Assembly: GCF_000149955.1 (NCBI RefSeq)
Contig: NC_030987.1
Span: forward strand, 652,003-716,002
Reading direction: 5' to 3'
DNA length: 64,000 bases
DNA from: Fusarium oxysporum f. sp. lycopersici 4287
Taxonomy: Eukaryota; Ascomycota; Sordariomycetes; Hypocreales; Nectriaceae
A model generated the notes under the pieces. The model saw nothing but the letters and a program-made list of their open reading frames with translations, was not told the DNA's origin and did no database searches. Below are positions 20,544-33,088 of the stretch, one piece after another (the stretch's first letter is position 1; each line of letters opens with the position of its first letter). Both the position numbers and the translations under genes were made by a program.

Positions 20544-22434
20544 TCATCTCCTCTCCCTCAAACCCTTCGTCCTCAACGTAAATTTCGCATCCCCCTCTCC
20601 AAAAGGCAACGCAACCCCATCATCCAAACTATCCAGCCCCTCATCTTTATTATGTCCATTACTCTTAATAATCGCATCCCGTAATACATCACCGTTCTGA
20701 TTAGCCTCACTATCCGCGCTTCCCCTCCGGCTCTCCGTAACACTACTTGAATCGCCATCGAACTGCGCCGACATGGTAGACATGCGTCCTTTCATCCTTC
20801 CAGCCCACAATCCGCGAACACCGCCCTTTTTGCGCTCTGGTACTTGGTCGCTGCCGGCGCTGCAGACGTAGAGGAGATATTTGAGGTTGGGAAGCGTATG
20901 GCGGATGTCGACGACGCGGAGACCTTGGGATGAGCAGAGTGCTTCGATGTCTTTGTTGAGGAGAAACCATGCGTATTCGAAGCGCCATTGACCAGCTGTT
21001 GAGCCTCCTCTGGGAAGATATAGTGGGAATTCTCGACGGGAGACTGTTCGGTCTGATAATTGGGAGATATCGTCGCGCGCATATGACCTCGAGCCGAACC
21101 AGTCGAGGGGATATGGCAATGGATGCGCTAGATAGAACTGTAGATGTTTCGTGAGCAGGGCGACAATTCCCAGACCTGCAGATAAGAGGTCCTCAGAGAT
21201 ACTTCTCGCAGTAGCCGCATCGTATATCGAGTTCGGTAATGGTATGTTGCATATCTGGAACGAAAGCGGCGGCGCATTAGGAATCGGCGTAATCGGGAAT
21301 ATGTCCGAAAGGTCGGCGCAAATACGTCGTCGCTGCCCCCGAATCTGCTGTTGTGTCTGCTCAAGAAGCTCCTCCGAAGCAGTCAGCTTCTCTCTACTAC
21401 TCGCCATGTCCTTCTCCGCTTCATTCTGAAGCTCTCTCCCCTTAACGATAGCTTCGTGCCGACTCCGTATAGACTCCTGCAAATCATCGCGCTTGTTTTG
21501 CGCTTGTTTATTCGCCCGTTTTTGCGCTGTAACATACTTATCCGCCATTGCGACAGCCTCCCGCGCCATTTGCGAATTATCAGGCGGGCTTTCGTCTAAT
21601 ATACGATTTATCTCTTCCATTAATCTCTGCTGCGTCTCTATCGCGTCTTCGATTGAACTTTCGAGGTTGGCTAGCTTCATGAGCGCATTGTATGACGATG
21701 TGGCTACTTGCGGCGCTTGCTTCGGTTCGGATATCTTGTTGGGGAAGTCGAACGAGTATACGCCGTCTTCGAGGTGGAATATTAATGCGTTGGGTGGGAA
21801 GTTTCGGTCCATGAGAGTGCCTATGAAGTTCAGGCGGCGCAGGTCGATTGTTTCTTCAAGAAGAAAGATCCATGAGTCGGCTTTTGGTCGTCGCGCCCAG
21901 ATTCGTAGTATCATGGAGTGACATCTTGAAATAGCCGATGCGCAATTTTCGAGGCTAAAGAATTTGAAGTTGAAGCTCTGCAAACAGTCAGATCTCGCTA
22001 TGTGTCGCAATGGACGCCTCTCTTACCGTAGCTCGCTCGCGCACCTCGCTGATGTAGACAGGCTCAGCATCCCCATCCACATGCAGCGAGTAAAACACGT
22101 CCCCCACAGCCTCCTCATATAGCGTCTCTAAGTTCTTCTGCCGCGCCACAAGATTGACATGCGCCAAGCTCAAACTCGTCCTACGCTTCTGCACCGGCCG
22201 GAGCGCATCAGGCCTAACACTATCCTTCCTCAAGCTCTCCGACGACCGCGAGGGGTGCAATTGACTCGATTCTTTGACCACTTGTAACTTGCTCATAGCT
22301 AGATCGGCGTCGTCTGCTGTTCTAAGACTCGTTGGCGCGAAGGATAAATTGCGAAGCCAGATGCCGCGAAGGTGACGAAGCTTGCGGTTCTGCGGGAGAA
22401 GGCGGGGACGACGGGGTTCCGAGAGGGTCGACAT
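20544..22434 (-). CDS. UVRAG / Vps38-Atg14-like subunit of the class III PI3-kinase complex
   Basis: Two exons (22434-22027 and 21977-20544) around a 49 nt intron give 613 aa. The first about 135 residues hold a basic Arg/Ser-rich region and the start of a C2-like domain (DVFYSLHVDGDAEPVYISEV). The middle, about residues 230-355, is a long charged coiled coil (EDAIETQQRLMEEINRILDE and onward). The C-terminal half contains the conserved BARA-like block with LSFQICNIPLPNSIYDA and LPNLKYLLYVCS. This order is that of the UV-radiation-resistance/Atg14 family. Members pair with Vps30/Beclin through the coiled coil and direct Vps34 to endosomes or autophagosomes. I favour the UVRAG/Vps38 side over Atg14 from the C2-like N-terminus. 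It is a conserved housekeeping gene. Confidence 0.82.
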
Positions 22435-22978
22435 TCTGGTAGTGGCATGCTGCGATTAGCAGCTTGAAATATTGACGGTTATGACATTTGTGGAAACTTT
22501 GAGGATAAATGTGAGGATGTGCGTGAAACGTCATCAGTTACCAGGTGGGAGCTTGGAGCTTAGCTGGAATTGAGAGTCGCGATAGTTGCATACCCGCTTT
22601 AGTGACATCACATCACAACTGACTTAACCTGGACTTCCATTGACGGCAACTGTTCTTTGGCTGGCGAGAGCTCTTCTCGCAGTAAAATTGAAATTCGCTT
22701 AATAGATATTTATACATGGTAATTCGTCACTTCCACCATGATGGTAATTCGCATCTGGTTCCAGTCTAATGCACTCCGGATTTGCGAAGGAAGTGAGACA
22801 TTGTGCCGAACGAGGCCTTCCCTTGCAAGAAAACTTGGGACTTCTATCCTAAGTGACAAAAAGACGTGGGTAAAGTCATTATAATTTAGTATAGAATGAG
22901 TGGATCTTAGATTAGGTATTTCTGGTACCTTGGTTTAACAGCAGAAGTTTTCTTGCTCCCTGGGGGAGGTTATTGGGA
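22435..22978. other. Intergenic region
   Basis: About 540 bp containing the promoter of the UVRAG-like gene and the 3' end of the Nudix gene. No other gene recognised. Confidence 0.4.
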
Positions 22979-23544
22979 CTACACCTTAACCTTCAAATCC
23001 TCCACAGTCTGTCCCTGCGCCAACAGATTGATGAGCGGCAAAAACAACTTCTCCCCGTTCTTTTCCGTAGCATGAATCTTCTTGAGATCATCCCATGACT
23101 TCCAGTACCAGCCCTCACACTTCTGCGGTTCAAGGATCTAGTCATGTCAGCTCATTACCCTGCACAACTTGCAAGACAAACCGACCTGGGGTTGGTCGCT
23201 CTCATTAACCATCTGGCAGGACACAAAAATTGTAATGTAGTGCTTCTTCTCTGTTTCAAATACATCGTTCGTAGTGGCAACGTGCTGAAGAGCCTTGACC
23301 TTGAGACCTGTTTCTTCAAGGGTTTCTCGCTCCGCGCACGCGAGAAAGCTCTCGCCGTACTCGAGATGACCTCCTGGTAACTGAAGAGTGCCTGTATGCT
23401 ATTAGCTTCCACTCAAATTTATGTTGATGCAGAATACTTACCGGCTCCGTGACTCCCTATCCGCTTTCCAGTGAGAAACTTGCCTTCGCGGTTGTAAATG
23501 AGGGCGGCGACGCCGACGCGGGGGTGAGGAGCTTCTGCAGACAT
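22979..23544 (-). CDS. Nudix hydrolase (NUDT15/MTH2-like)
   Basis: Three short exons (23544-23442, 23391-23186, 23137-22979) give 155 aa. Introns are 50 and 48 nt, the second with an unusual GTCGGT donor. The start ATG is at 23544 (MSAEAPHPRVGVAALI). The Nudix box is complete in exon 2, from GGHLEYGESF through RETLEETGL, with both Glu pairs that bind Mg2+. The following VATTNDVF and HYITIFVSC strands and a C-terminal EGWYWKSWDDL match the NUDT15-type subfamily. Those enzymes hydrolyse (oxidised) nucleoside triphosphates to monophosphates. No targeting signal is seen, so it is probably cytosolic. Without its introns the gene is easily missed. Confidence 0.9.
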
Positions 23545-24427
23545 TCTGGTACGAGTTTCGGATATAAAACAAAAGAGATGTTGGTTAATGAGTTCGCGAT
23601 ATTGTTTTCCGAAGAAAAGGCAAGGGTATGGCTTCAGTTTTGTGTTGATTAGAAGAACGCCCAGCCAGGCGCAGTTACGCAGCTAAGCTGATGAGTCATC
23701 GCGAAAGCGTATATTCTGTGGTGGGATGTGTAACAATGGCGGGCAGTGATTATACAACTGGAAAATTAGAGGATCATCGGAAGGAATGGGATGAATTTTA
23801 CTGCGTAGCCTCGCGCAAAAGAATGTCATTGTATTGTGCGCATCCTCGAAGTGTACCCATGCACCAGCGCCTCATACTATGAACCAACAACTCTTGGTGG
23901 ACAACATTTGGGAACAGCACAAGACCACGTCGCGATAATTGTTCTCTCGTAAAAATGTATTGGATATACCTAGCAAACCCCCTTTTGAACGCCTAGATAA
24001 TTCGTACGCTATGAAACAAAGATCTAATCATGTTGCTTGCTAACAAATTCCTCATCAATTCGTCATATCCACATCTATAAAATAGATTCCAACAATCCAC
24101 CTCAATCTCGACATGCAATCGAATGCGAAAAATCGCGCGTTTAACATGATTGAGTCCCAAGAAGAGTCCCCAAGATACAGAAGGCGGCAAATGACAATGG
24201 GGTCGAGATTCAGTGACGGCTTCCTCCATGGTGCCAATGTCGTCCAGTCGCTTCCAAGTGGAAGCCTCCCATCTTTGTAGCGTAATCGCCCTCCAGAGTC
24301 GTCCGAATGCCTCGGTTGTACGAGGTTTCAAGTGCCTCTACTGAGCCAGCGAACAGAGGCAAACATAGGACACCTATGCCGCTCTCGCAGGTCCCGCGAA
24401 AAAGGTCTCGCCAAGCTCCTCAGACAG
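23545..24427. other. Intergenic region
   Basis: About 880 bp with the promoter of the Nudix gene and the 3' flank of the Zn2Cys6 gene. Open frames here (for example 23993-24331 minus) lack domains and good codon bias. Confidence 0.4.
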
Positions 24428-26965
24428 TCACGGGAAAGGCTGCGACGGCGCAAACAATCCATAAAGCGCATCCTGCGAGATGTCCTTCTCCTGGTCATTC
24501 AAGAAATCCAGCAAACCCGGTGAGTGACCAAACGCCGGGTCAAAGTGATCCATATGCGGGATATAATCTGATGCAGTAGCAGAAACGTAAGCACCCGTTG
24601 GCGTAGAAGTGTTGGTGTTATTAGGCGCAATAGCAGATGCAGCGGGCGCCATGGCGAGAGGGAAGAAGAAACTCTCATCGAGACCAGCAGGCTGGGGTTG
24701 TTCTGTACCAGTGGAACCACTCTCCTTGATACTGGTCTGGAACTCGCGCACCATGTCCTGGAGAACGCTGAGGGGCTTCTTGAGACCAAAGTTGCATCCT
24801 ACTTGGAGTTCGCTGAGGCATGTCCAGAAGAAGGAGATGGGCTCTGTGAATTGACCTCGCTCGTGGCGCTCTTGGCGAAGAATGACGATGACGGCGGAGT
24901 AAACTGCGTATGAGAGGAGGAAGGGTGCGCGACGAAGAGTGAACGATTCACGGTATCGACGGACGAGCTTCTGGATCATGAGAGCGCTCTGAATGCATGC
25001 TTCTTCACCGCGGCGCTTCGCGGTCTCGTCGGTGTGGCGGCGAAGGTGACCTTCCTCGAGGAATGCGCGGTGTAGCAGAATGGTGAGAGCATGGAATGTC
25101 GTACTAAGCAACCTGGTTAGTATTCTGACTTCGCATGTTCAGCTTAGATATACTCACTGTGGGGTGATTTGATGGGGTGGGGGTGTGATGGTGAGAGTAT
25201 CGTCGGGGTCGAAGCATAGGTGGCTGGGAAGACTCGTCTGCCACTTCTCAAGCTCTCTCTCGATGGACTCCTTCTTGTTGAGAAGATACTCTGTTGTGTA
25301 TTTGACACATTGGATGCCATAGAGGTCATTGATCCTTGTCGAGATTTGCAATATCCTCACCAGACTGCTAAACGTGGAAACAGCGTGGGCAGGCTGGCGA
25401 CCGTATGGCGGGGGAGCTGAAGCTGGTGACTTGGGGTCGATATAAGGTTCCCATTCTTCTAGCTCCTCGAAAGTATCAAGAAGCTGGAGAGGAACTCTAG
25501 CTTGTGCAGATGCAAACATGCAGGGACGGCCAAGGTACAACGCTTGAGTGGCATCGGTAGTAAAAGCAGCCCAGTAAAGACGCTTTCGCATCTCCTGCTC
25601 CAGATCCGTCCGTAGCACACGTTGCTCGTTGACACCGCCTGTGCTCTCATAATCAGGGCCAAGCATAAGATGGCATCCCAGATCAATGATCATACGATGC
25701 GCTGTTCCTGACAGACTCCAACCTGCACTGGGTTTGCCTTGTGATACAAGCGATACACTTGTAAGCAGCAGTGCAAGAGCAGAAGGAATACTGGGCTTGT
25801 CGAGTTCGTCTATCAAAAGTTCTCGGAATCGATCATAGAAGCGTCTTCCAACACTTTGAGGATCATCGGGATCGGCGCGGAGGGATGGGCGGTCGCTGTA
25901 TAAGGAAGTCGAGTAGAAAATAGCATTGAGTAGGAGCTTATTCGCAAAAGGGCCACCACCACTGGCAAGACTGTCCATAATAGCAGGTCGGTATGAGATA
26001 AGGTATGCATAATGTTGTCGATTAAAGTGCAAGTCGAGAAGATGCTTAGCAAGTTCTGGGTCTACACCATCCAAGTCCATCAGGTCTCGTGGGTTTCGAA
26101 ACATGCGCGCCTCTCGCTGCCGTTGTAGCGCAGCATTGCTTATAAGTCGAGCTTTCGAAGCTGATATAGCATCGTCGCCTTTTCGTGTCATCTTATTGAT
26201 ATTCTCTCGGTGCTGTGCGCGTGATGTCGGGTTCATGATACTAGCTAGACCGTGGACCGCCGAGACATAGCCGTTCTCGTGGAAGACACCGGCTACTCGA
26301 GCTTCGCTTGGCGATAGACCGGTGCCGTCACCATTACCGTCGTTGCTTATAGGGCGAGGGACTAATTTGACAGGCGCGAGTTCTATAGAATCAAGTTGTG
26401 TCTGTGTCGTTCGTGAGAGAATCGTATTGAAGCTATCGAGTCGAGGTTTCGTCTCATCCGTTGGCCCAACGCTACTCCTCGGCGGCGAAGAAAGAAAACT
26501 AGCGCCCATTTCCTGCGCAGCTGTAGAAGCAGTCGGTGTCGGAAGCGGACTCGCAATAGCAGCAGTCGAAGCAAGACGGCTCAGTCCATGGGTAGTATAA
26601 TCCTGCGAAGCGCGGGACGGGTGATCCGTATCCATTAGCTCCGCCGTCCACGCAGACTGCATCTCGGACGTAAGGATGCCGGCGGCCTTCATGTGATCGA
26701 GCATAGCGGCGACTGTCGCCTCGAGGCTTTGCACGCGCGCGCGCGACGGTCGAGGTTCTCGGCGGGCATCGTGAGGGTATACGCAGGGAAGGCTGTTGGT
26801 GCTGCACTCTACGCACTGCGGGCGCGTGCCGTCGCAGCGGACTTTCTTCTGGCGACATGGCGTACAGGTCTTGCAGAGAGCGCCGCCGGACGAAGGGCGC
26901 GAAGAACTCTTGGAGTCCTTGCCCGCTTGACGTTTGACGATCTTGTTTGGGCCCGTCATTGTCAT
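24428..26965 (-). CDS. Zn2Cys6 fungal transcription factor (regulator 1)
   Basis: Two exons (26965-25158 and 25103-24428) around a 54 nt intron give 827 aa. The N-terminal binuclear zinc cluster spans about residues 31-62 (CKTCTPCRQKKVRC, then CVECSTNSLPC). A basic linker and a short leucine-type dimerisation helix (VQSLEATVAAMLDHM) follow. The fungal-specific transcription factor middle domain lies around residues 280-560, with RFYDRFRELL and the RKRLYWAAF motif. The C-terminus has low-complexity Ala/Thr/Asn stretches and an acidic, Asp/Phe-rich tail that may activate transcription. Size and layout fit a full-length regulator. The 1.4 kb upstream non-coding region suggests complex regulation. 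The target pathway is not recognisable. Confidence 0.88.
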
Positions 26966-28420
26966 TGTTGGCGGATTTCAGGGAAAGTGGAATGATGGCG
27001 CAAAAAAAGGAATTATCATGAAAAAAGAGACTGAGCGAAATGTTAGGTTCGTTCTCGGCTCAGGTGAGCGGCATCGGTGGCCGGGTGTTCGGTGAGTCGA
27101 GGGTGTTCCCGCGGGGAGCATCGGGCGATATTTCAAGGTCAACGGCCCACTGCGTGTTAGCGCCGGACCACTAGAAGCAGGGCCCTGAAGCCGCTAGCCA
27201 CAATCTTCCCCAGGTCCAGCCCGGATCCACCCGATCAAGTCCTCGGATGCGGTTAATATCGTGATTGTGAGTGGTCAGTGATAGCATGGGTGTGATAGAG
27301 GATGTCATCCTCGGAAATGCAAAGTTTGAGGGTGGTGGTTATCTAAAGTTGATCTATTCATTCTGAAGATTAAAAAAGAGAAATGATACCCTGAGTTGAG
27401 ACTCAATTCGGCGGGTTTAGCTCGGGACCTCGGTATTGAACTTAAACTTGACCACCAGCATATGTGACAGCGAGATCCTCCACGATTTACTGGGAACCCC
27501 GCGTTTGTCTATGCCGTAAAGAGCTGCAGATGCATGAGCTCGGAGACATGGCAATTGGACGGTCGGACGGATGATTCACATGCTCCTTGCTAGCTACAAC
27601 CACGTAATACGTAGATGGGCTGATATCATGAGAATCAGCAAGACCGTCAGTCTGTTACAGTTCATCCGTTATTTCCCATCTTGCATAGCGTTCGTTGTTC
27701 GACCAATTGTAATGGCATGCCAGTATACAAAAGTGATCAGCAGATGGACTCTTGTTCGGCAATTGTGAAAGTCAGGCATCACTTCATTCATTTGCACCAG
27801 CATGTGAAATTATGAGAAATACCTAGGTTTCCTGCTACGTGTCTAGTCAACTCGGAGGTTGGAGTCTGCTATGTAGTTGGTTAGTTGATGAACTTCCTTT
27901 CATCCCTGAGCTATACATGCATCTTTGACCAGCAACCTACAGCTTCCCCGGATTTCGCAATGACTCACAAACCTAAAGAGTCATTCTTAATGGTACACGG
28001 ATTGCCTTAATGTAAGAAACGCCTGTAACCACAAAGTTTCGCAGATTCTTCGGGGATGTAACGGTAGTGCAAGATAAGGGTGAATGCCGAACTCCGTGAC
28101 AACATAGCTAAAACCTACCTTCCGTCGGCTCGACTAGCTAGGTGTGAGAGAGCTGTAAGGTAGCTATCCAGAAGCGGCAATGAAAGCCAGGAGCTGCAAG
28201 CTATGGCTTATCGACAACGTGACATTGTTGGATGTTGCTTCGGCAGTGACCATGCTCGTGAAGGCTTGCATGGAATCGCCCTTGGGTTCTCCAAGACATC
28301 TGCTTCTGACATCTGACACGGCCCATAACTGTTGATGACGAAATTTATCATGTCTTTGTTATTTCAGCACGAGTTCCGTGTTCGGTTCTTTTGATTGTTG
28401 ATTCCACTATCTCTTATTGG
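26966..28420. other. Long upstream region of Zn2Cys6 regulator 1
   Basis: About 1.45 kb without a gene. Near 27060-27130 there are clustered CGG/CCG triplets (for example GGTGGCCGGGTGTTCGG), the half-sites bound by Zn2Cys6 proteins, so autoregulation is possible. No RNA gene or repeat recognised. Confidence 0.35.
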
Positions 28421-29948
28421 TTACAGTATAATACACTCACTGACAGCTGGTTGAATTTCCTGTACGCTGACCACCGGCCCCTTTACCAAAGATTCAAGCA
28501 CTGGGTCCAGAACTAATTTAACTTCCTCTGCTGTCTCCCTTGCCTCCATCGAAAACAGTCGTTCTCTTATCGACATAGCCTGCCCCATAAAGTCCGCCCC
28601 AATAGAATCCTTCTCATAGTCAACCAAGTACTCAGCCATCTCATCATTCCTATAACCATCCGTAGTTGCTGCCCATACCATAGTGAGAAAGTCTGGCACA
28701 AAGTTAGCACCATATGGTCGAGCACTTTCACATTGCTCTACTAAAGCAATACACTCATCCACGCAGTCGTGTGAATTCCCCACTAGTGTCAAGTCTGTGT
28801 CCCAGATTCGCAAAGTATGTCCAATCACTGCAGTCATGGCGAGTAGAATTCCATATGCTACTCTGTATGAACTACAGACTCTTGTCCCCATCGCCGGTGC
28901 GTTGGGTGCTGCTGTAGATATTGTGGCTAGTGCAAGAAGTTGTCGGACCTTGGGCATCTCGAACTGCATGACGTCGTAGATGCATCTTAGTTGACGAAGG
29001 TTCTTCCTTGGTGAGCGCATCAAGATAGATAATTCTCCCATGGTTCCAGATTCTAGGCTCAGGAAGCTTCCTTGGTGGTATTTGACTGGTCGTGGAGTCC
29101 CAATCGTCTCGCACGCTTCCCAGAACCAGGGACCTAGCTCAAACTGAGGGTTCAAGAAACTTGCCATAACCTAATCGTATTATCAGCTTTGGGAAATATA
29201 CAAGGGAAGGGGTTGGAGTACGGCGAGTTGGCTAAGTCCCACCATGTAGTCGCCCAAGTCGTCAAGCTGATGTTTCATAACAGCTTCGCGAAATAACACT
29301 GATATTACTTCTCGATGTTGTTCGATCGACTTACGGTCTACCCAGTACTGATAAAAGTCAGCTCTAGCGGGGGCACATGGCTGCATAGAAATTTACTCAC
29401 ATGGCAAACAAAAATAATTGAAACGACCTGCATCTTCATCATGATCCTCTCCTTCGGATCAAGTATGGCATTTCTGGTTGCTGTTAAAGCTTCTCCATAT
29501 CTCGTCAAAGCATCAATTCTTGATTCCTGGCATCGATGTGATTTATACAGAGAAACCATTGCGTTTACACAAGAGTCGAGTGCCGGACTACAACCAATTT
29601 GTGCTACGATTTCTGGGATAAGTTTGCCGCCAAATGCTCGAATATCAAACCTGGCGTCCTCAGTCTGAAGGATGTGAACCAACGAAGATGAGAGCTGGGT
29701 CTGTTCATTGCTGGGACGTCGTTTGATAAGACTATGATCTTCGTTCTGGAATGAGTGAAATTTCCATCGTTTGACGCCATTTCCAACGCATGGTACGCCA
29801 ACTCGTTTACATCTTCCGCATGTTGGTTTAGCTTGGTCGCACTTTTGCTGTCAATACTGGAGTTTACTATGAGACATATTGCTATGCTTACTTTCTTCTT
29901 CTGCCTACGACATCCGTCGCATCCGCGGCTCGATGGCGTTCCTGGCAT
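28421..29948 (-). CDS. Zn2Cys6 fungal transcription factor (regulator 2)
   Basis: Four exons (29948-29892, 29847-29401, 29347-29222, 29170-28421) give 459 aa, all introns in phase 0. The first intron (44 nt) splits the zinc cluster: exon 1 carries GCDGCRRQKKK and exon 2 CDQAKPTCGRCKRVGVPC, together a complete Zn2Cys6 motif. The splice position after the first half of the cluster is common in fungal regulators. The rest matches a compact fungal-specific regulatory domain (Fungal_trans_2 type), including FNPQ/FELGPWFWEACE-like and LVEQCESARPYGANFVP segments. It is short and lacks a long acidic tail. It is probably nuclear and its targets are unknown. It lies head-to-tail with regulators 1 and 3. 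Confidence 0.85.
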
Positions 29949-30919
29949 AATGGCGCTAATGTGTAGGACGTGATCCGCGCGATAAGGCGAGGACAGTTCA
30001 GCTGTTAATAAATCATGACATCTCGAATCAACCTAATCAGAGGTATCCACAGTGGCCGAGCTTCGGTGATGAGCGGTGCCGGGTGACGTTAAGTTCGGCT
30101 GCGCCTTGGGAGGCCATGCAGCTTTGTATGGCAGGGATCGTCGGCTGACCGCCCGTCAAAACAGGGGTTGAGGATCAGTGTAGCGCGCTTAGTTTGGGCT
30201 CTAAAATAAACACTTAATACCGGCAAAGTTGCTGGTTGATCTAGTATCTTGTAACGTCGGACATGGCTTAATCACAAGGCTTACATGTAGTGTGCGAATT
30301 TTATCGTATCAAATATCTAGAGCAGGTACCTTGCTTGTTGATTCTGAGATCAGGTCGATCTTCGACACAGCGGATTTACTTAGCTGTAGGGCTGGGCTTA
30401 CGCTAGCATTACGAGGGACAATTTATCTGCACAGCCAGTAAGAAAAGCAAATCATCTTTATTGTTGTGTTTACAGCTTGTCCGGGACAAATAGACGCATA
30501 CGTGGTTTATCGTTGGTCAGGAATCTCATCAGCGACGGCCAGTAAGCACCTAGTGTCTTTTTCTCCGAAACTTCATTTGTCAGAGCTTTTGTTGTAATCC
30601 CCTAAGGCCCTTGCCTATTATTCCTCCCGAGTCTGACATGCTTTATCGACTGATGCCAAGACCTGGGCTTTATTGTTAGAAACATACGCACTGAACGTCA
30701 GACTGTGCTTCTTTTTCTTAACACCGCGAAGTAGATAATACCTTTTGTAGTACGGAAATCAGTCTACTATTGCATATAAAGTCTTTATCTCTCTGCAACC
30801 CTGGGATAATCTTGATCTGATAGTCTATAGCCCTTGGGCCTAGAATAGCTTGTAGCATCTATATCAAACTCCCTAGCAAGTTCTTCGTCGCTTTTCTGTT
30901 TTTTCTCATTCTTTTCCTC
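29949..30919. other. Intergenic region upstream of regulator 2
   Basis: About 970 bp between the regulator 2 start and the regulator 3 stop. No gene recognised. Confidence 0.4.
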
Positions 30920-32510
30920 CTACGTAATATGAAGTACATTTCGTAGCCTATCAACCTGTCCTATTATCCATCTGACCTGCCCATCACGAAGTACGGTTCG
31001 CATGTTTCCGAGTATCCTCAGTACCGCCGTTAATGTACCGTACATCATGTACAATCCAGATGTTATCACTTGTTGCGCGTGCTTGGTCGTATTCTCAGGA
31101 ACCGGGCAACCCCGGCCGCTCCCATATGAAGGTCCTCGAACCACGGACGGCACGAACACGGCGTGAGACCATAATTCGCCTGCAGTCACGTCACCTGTCA
31201 GAAACGGCACACTGGCGCATATCTCGTCAACAAGTATCTGTGCTCGGGCCATGAGTGTAGACGGCAGGCCAGTCTGGTCTCTATCTTCCTGGTGTGGGAT
31301 GTTGGCAAGACAAGAGTCGATTAGTGAGAGACATCCCAGCTCAGTGGTCCGCTGGCGATTGACTGAGTTGGCTATGGAGATATTTGCATAGACGGTCGGA
31401 GCCACTTGCTCGTACGTACTAGCGACCTGGATTAATGGGGCGAGAGTGTAGGTTGGGATAGATATCGGCCTCCACGTTGATGACAGTGCGCTGTGCCAGA
31501 TTGCACATTGGCTTGCAATATCAGTAGCAAGGGCTATGATAGTTTGCAAATTCAGGCTGTTTTCAGCAGTTACCATAAGCCTAAGCTGTGATAATCTGAA
31601 TGCCAGTGTGTCGGCTTCCACTGATGGCCCTTTCGGCCTTTTCACGTTGCCATGGCCCCAAATATCAACAATTGCATCGACGGCAGCCAGTTCGTCAGCA
31701 CCGTGCGAGGTGTGGTGAAGTAGCCTATTCCTAGTGGCAATGACGAGGCGCCACGATAGCTCGTCTTTGAAGTTCAACGGCCCTCGGTGCTTCAGCAAAG
31801 CGATGGAGCCAAGGACATGCGTGCGTGGCTGCGAAGAGAGCTTCTCTTCTCTTCCAAATACGCCCTTTGCGCTCTCGTACGCCTCGAGAATAAGTGTCGT
31901 CATTAGGAGCGAGTCCGATTTGCTCTGTGCCGGTGCGGCAAGGGCTTGTTTGGTCTGTACCACTGCAAATGCGTAGACAGTACTTGCCATCCGGCTTTCG
32001 CCAGCACGTGAGAAATGCAGATGTGCAACCTGAAGCGCAAGTGCCGCCGTTGCCCTGTTGAGGGGAGAGAATACATCTGACTTGGCGTACATGTCGGGGA
32101 GGAGACTGAAGAAACTGCATGTTTCTTCGATGTTTTGACACATACTGTAATGGAGGAAGAAGAAGTTCAAGGCGTTGGACTCAGGGTCTGAGAGAATGCT
32201 TCTCGGCGGAGATATCTGCATCGGACCAAAGTTGAGTGTTGGCGGCGCGCCCAAATTGACAGTCTTGCGACTATGACGGGAATGCCGCCTCCAGACCTTG
32301 GCTGTTTCGTCTCTATGCGCTTTGTCGAAGATGTCCCTATACCCTGGGCATGTGCTTCCCCGAGTAGAGCAGTTTAGACACTCCGGCTGTCGTTGGTCAC
32401 ACTGTCCACGAGGTGGTCAACATAGGCCAAATCAAAGACGCCTTGCGACTCACCTTGATTCTCCGGTCCCGGCACCTACGGCAGCCCTTACTCGGGCCAT
32501 TATAGACCAT
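30920..32510 (-). CDS. Zn2Cys6 fungal transcription factor (regulator 3)
   Basis: Two exons (32510-32454 and 32401-30920) around a 52 nt intron give 512 aa. Exon 1 (19 codons) carries SKGCRRCRDRRIK and exon 2 opens with CDQRQPECLNCSTRGSTCPG, giving a complete zinc cluster split by a phase-0 intron as in regulator 2. A basic stretch (WRRHSRHSRK) follows. From about residue 85 the protein matches the fungal-specific domain of small secondary-metabolism-type regulators, with NALNFFFLHYSMC and LQVAHLHFSRAGESRM. The start ATG at 32510 is 578 bp from the divergent start at 33089, so this regulator and the CrtC-like gene probably share a promoter region and may form a regulator-target pair. Confidence 0.87.
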
Positions 32511-33088
32511 TTTGATTTCTTATTATGCATCAAAAAAGAAGCAGCACGATCCGCTTGTCATTTAATCGAATCGTGGATGGGTCTGTTGAAATGGTTGTTG
32601 CGAACAGGCCTACAAGAAGTTGGCCCGAACTCCGAAGCTCTCAACACCCTCTCTGCGGGATTCGTCAGATACTTGACTAGTTGGATAGCGGGTAGATGCA
32701 ACGCTGCGCAAGGGCATCCCAGACTGGGTTAGCACAATGTCTGGCTTACAGGGCAGGGATCCTTCAGGGACGTAGCCACCCTCCTCCATCAACCATCGAC
32801 TAAACTATTCTCGGAGGATACTTGCGACAGACCGAACGTCTTTCCAACTCCCACAAGCATCAAAGGTGAAGGTAAGAGTGCTTATCGAATACGTGATTGG
32901 AAGACTCTGGAGCCAACGGCCCATTCTATGTGTTCTCGTTGCTCAAAGACTTTCTTACCAAGCCGCTCAGAAATGGCTATAAAAAGGCTGTAATGCCTTA
33001 TAGTGATGACATATGACATTGAATTATCCATTAACCATACCTCGAATTTACTTTATACATTCAGAACAAACATACAACTCTTTGAACC
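32511..33088. promoter_or_regulatory. Shared divergent promoter region
   Basis: The 578 bp region serves regulator 3 (minus) and the CrtC-like gene (plus). It contains a direct repeat CCGAA-N2-CCGAA (32625-32636), a further CCGAA at 32832-32836 and a TCGG element near 32815; such CGG/CCG-type half-sites are typical of Zn2Cys6 binding. A TATAAAAA box at 32978-32985 lies about 105 bp before the ATG at 33089. Binding is inferred. Confidence 0.4.
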
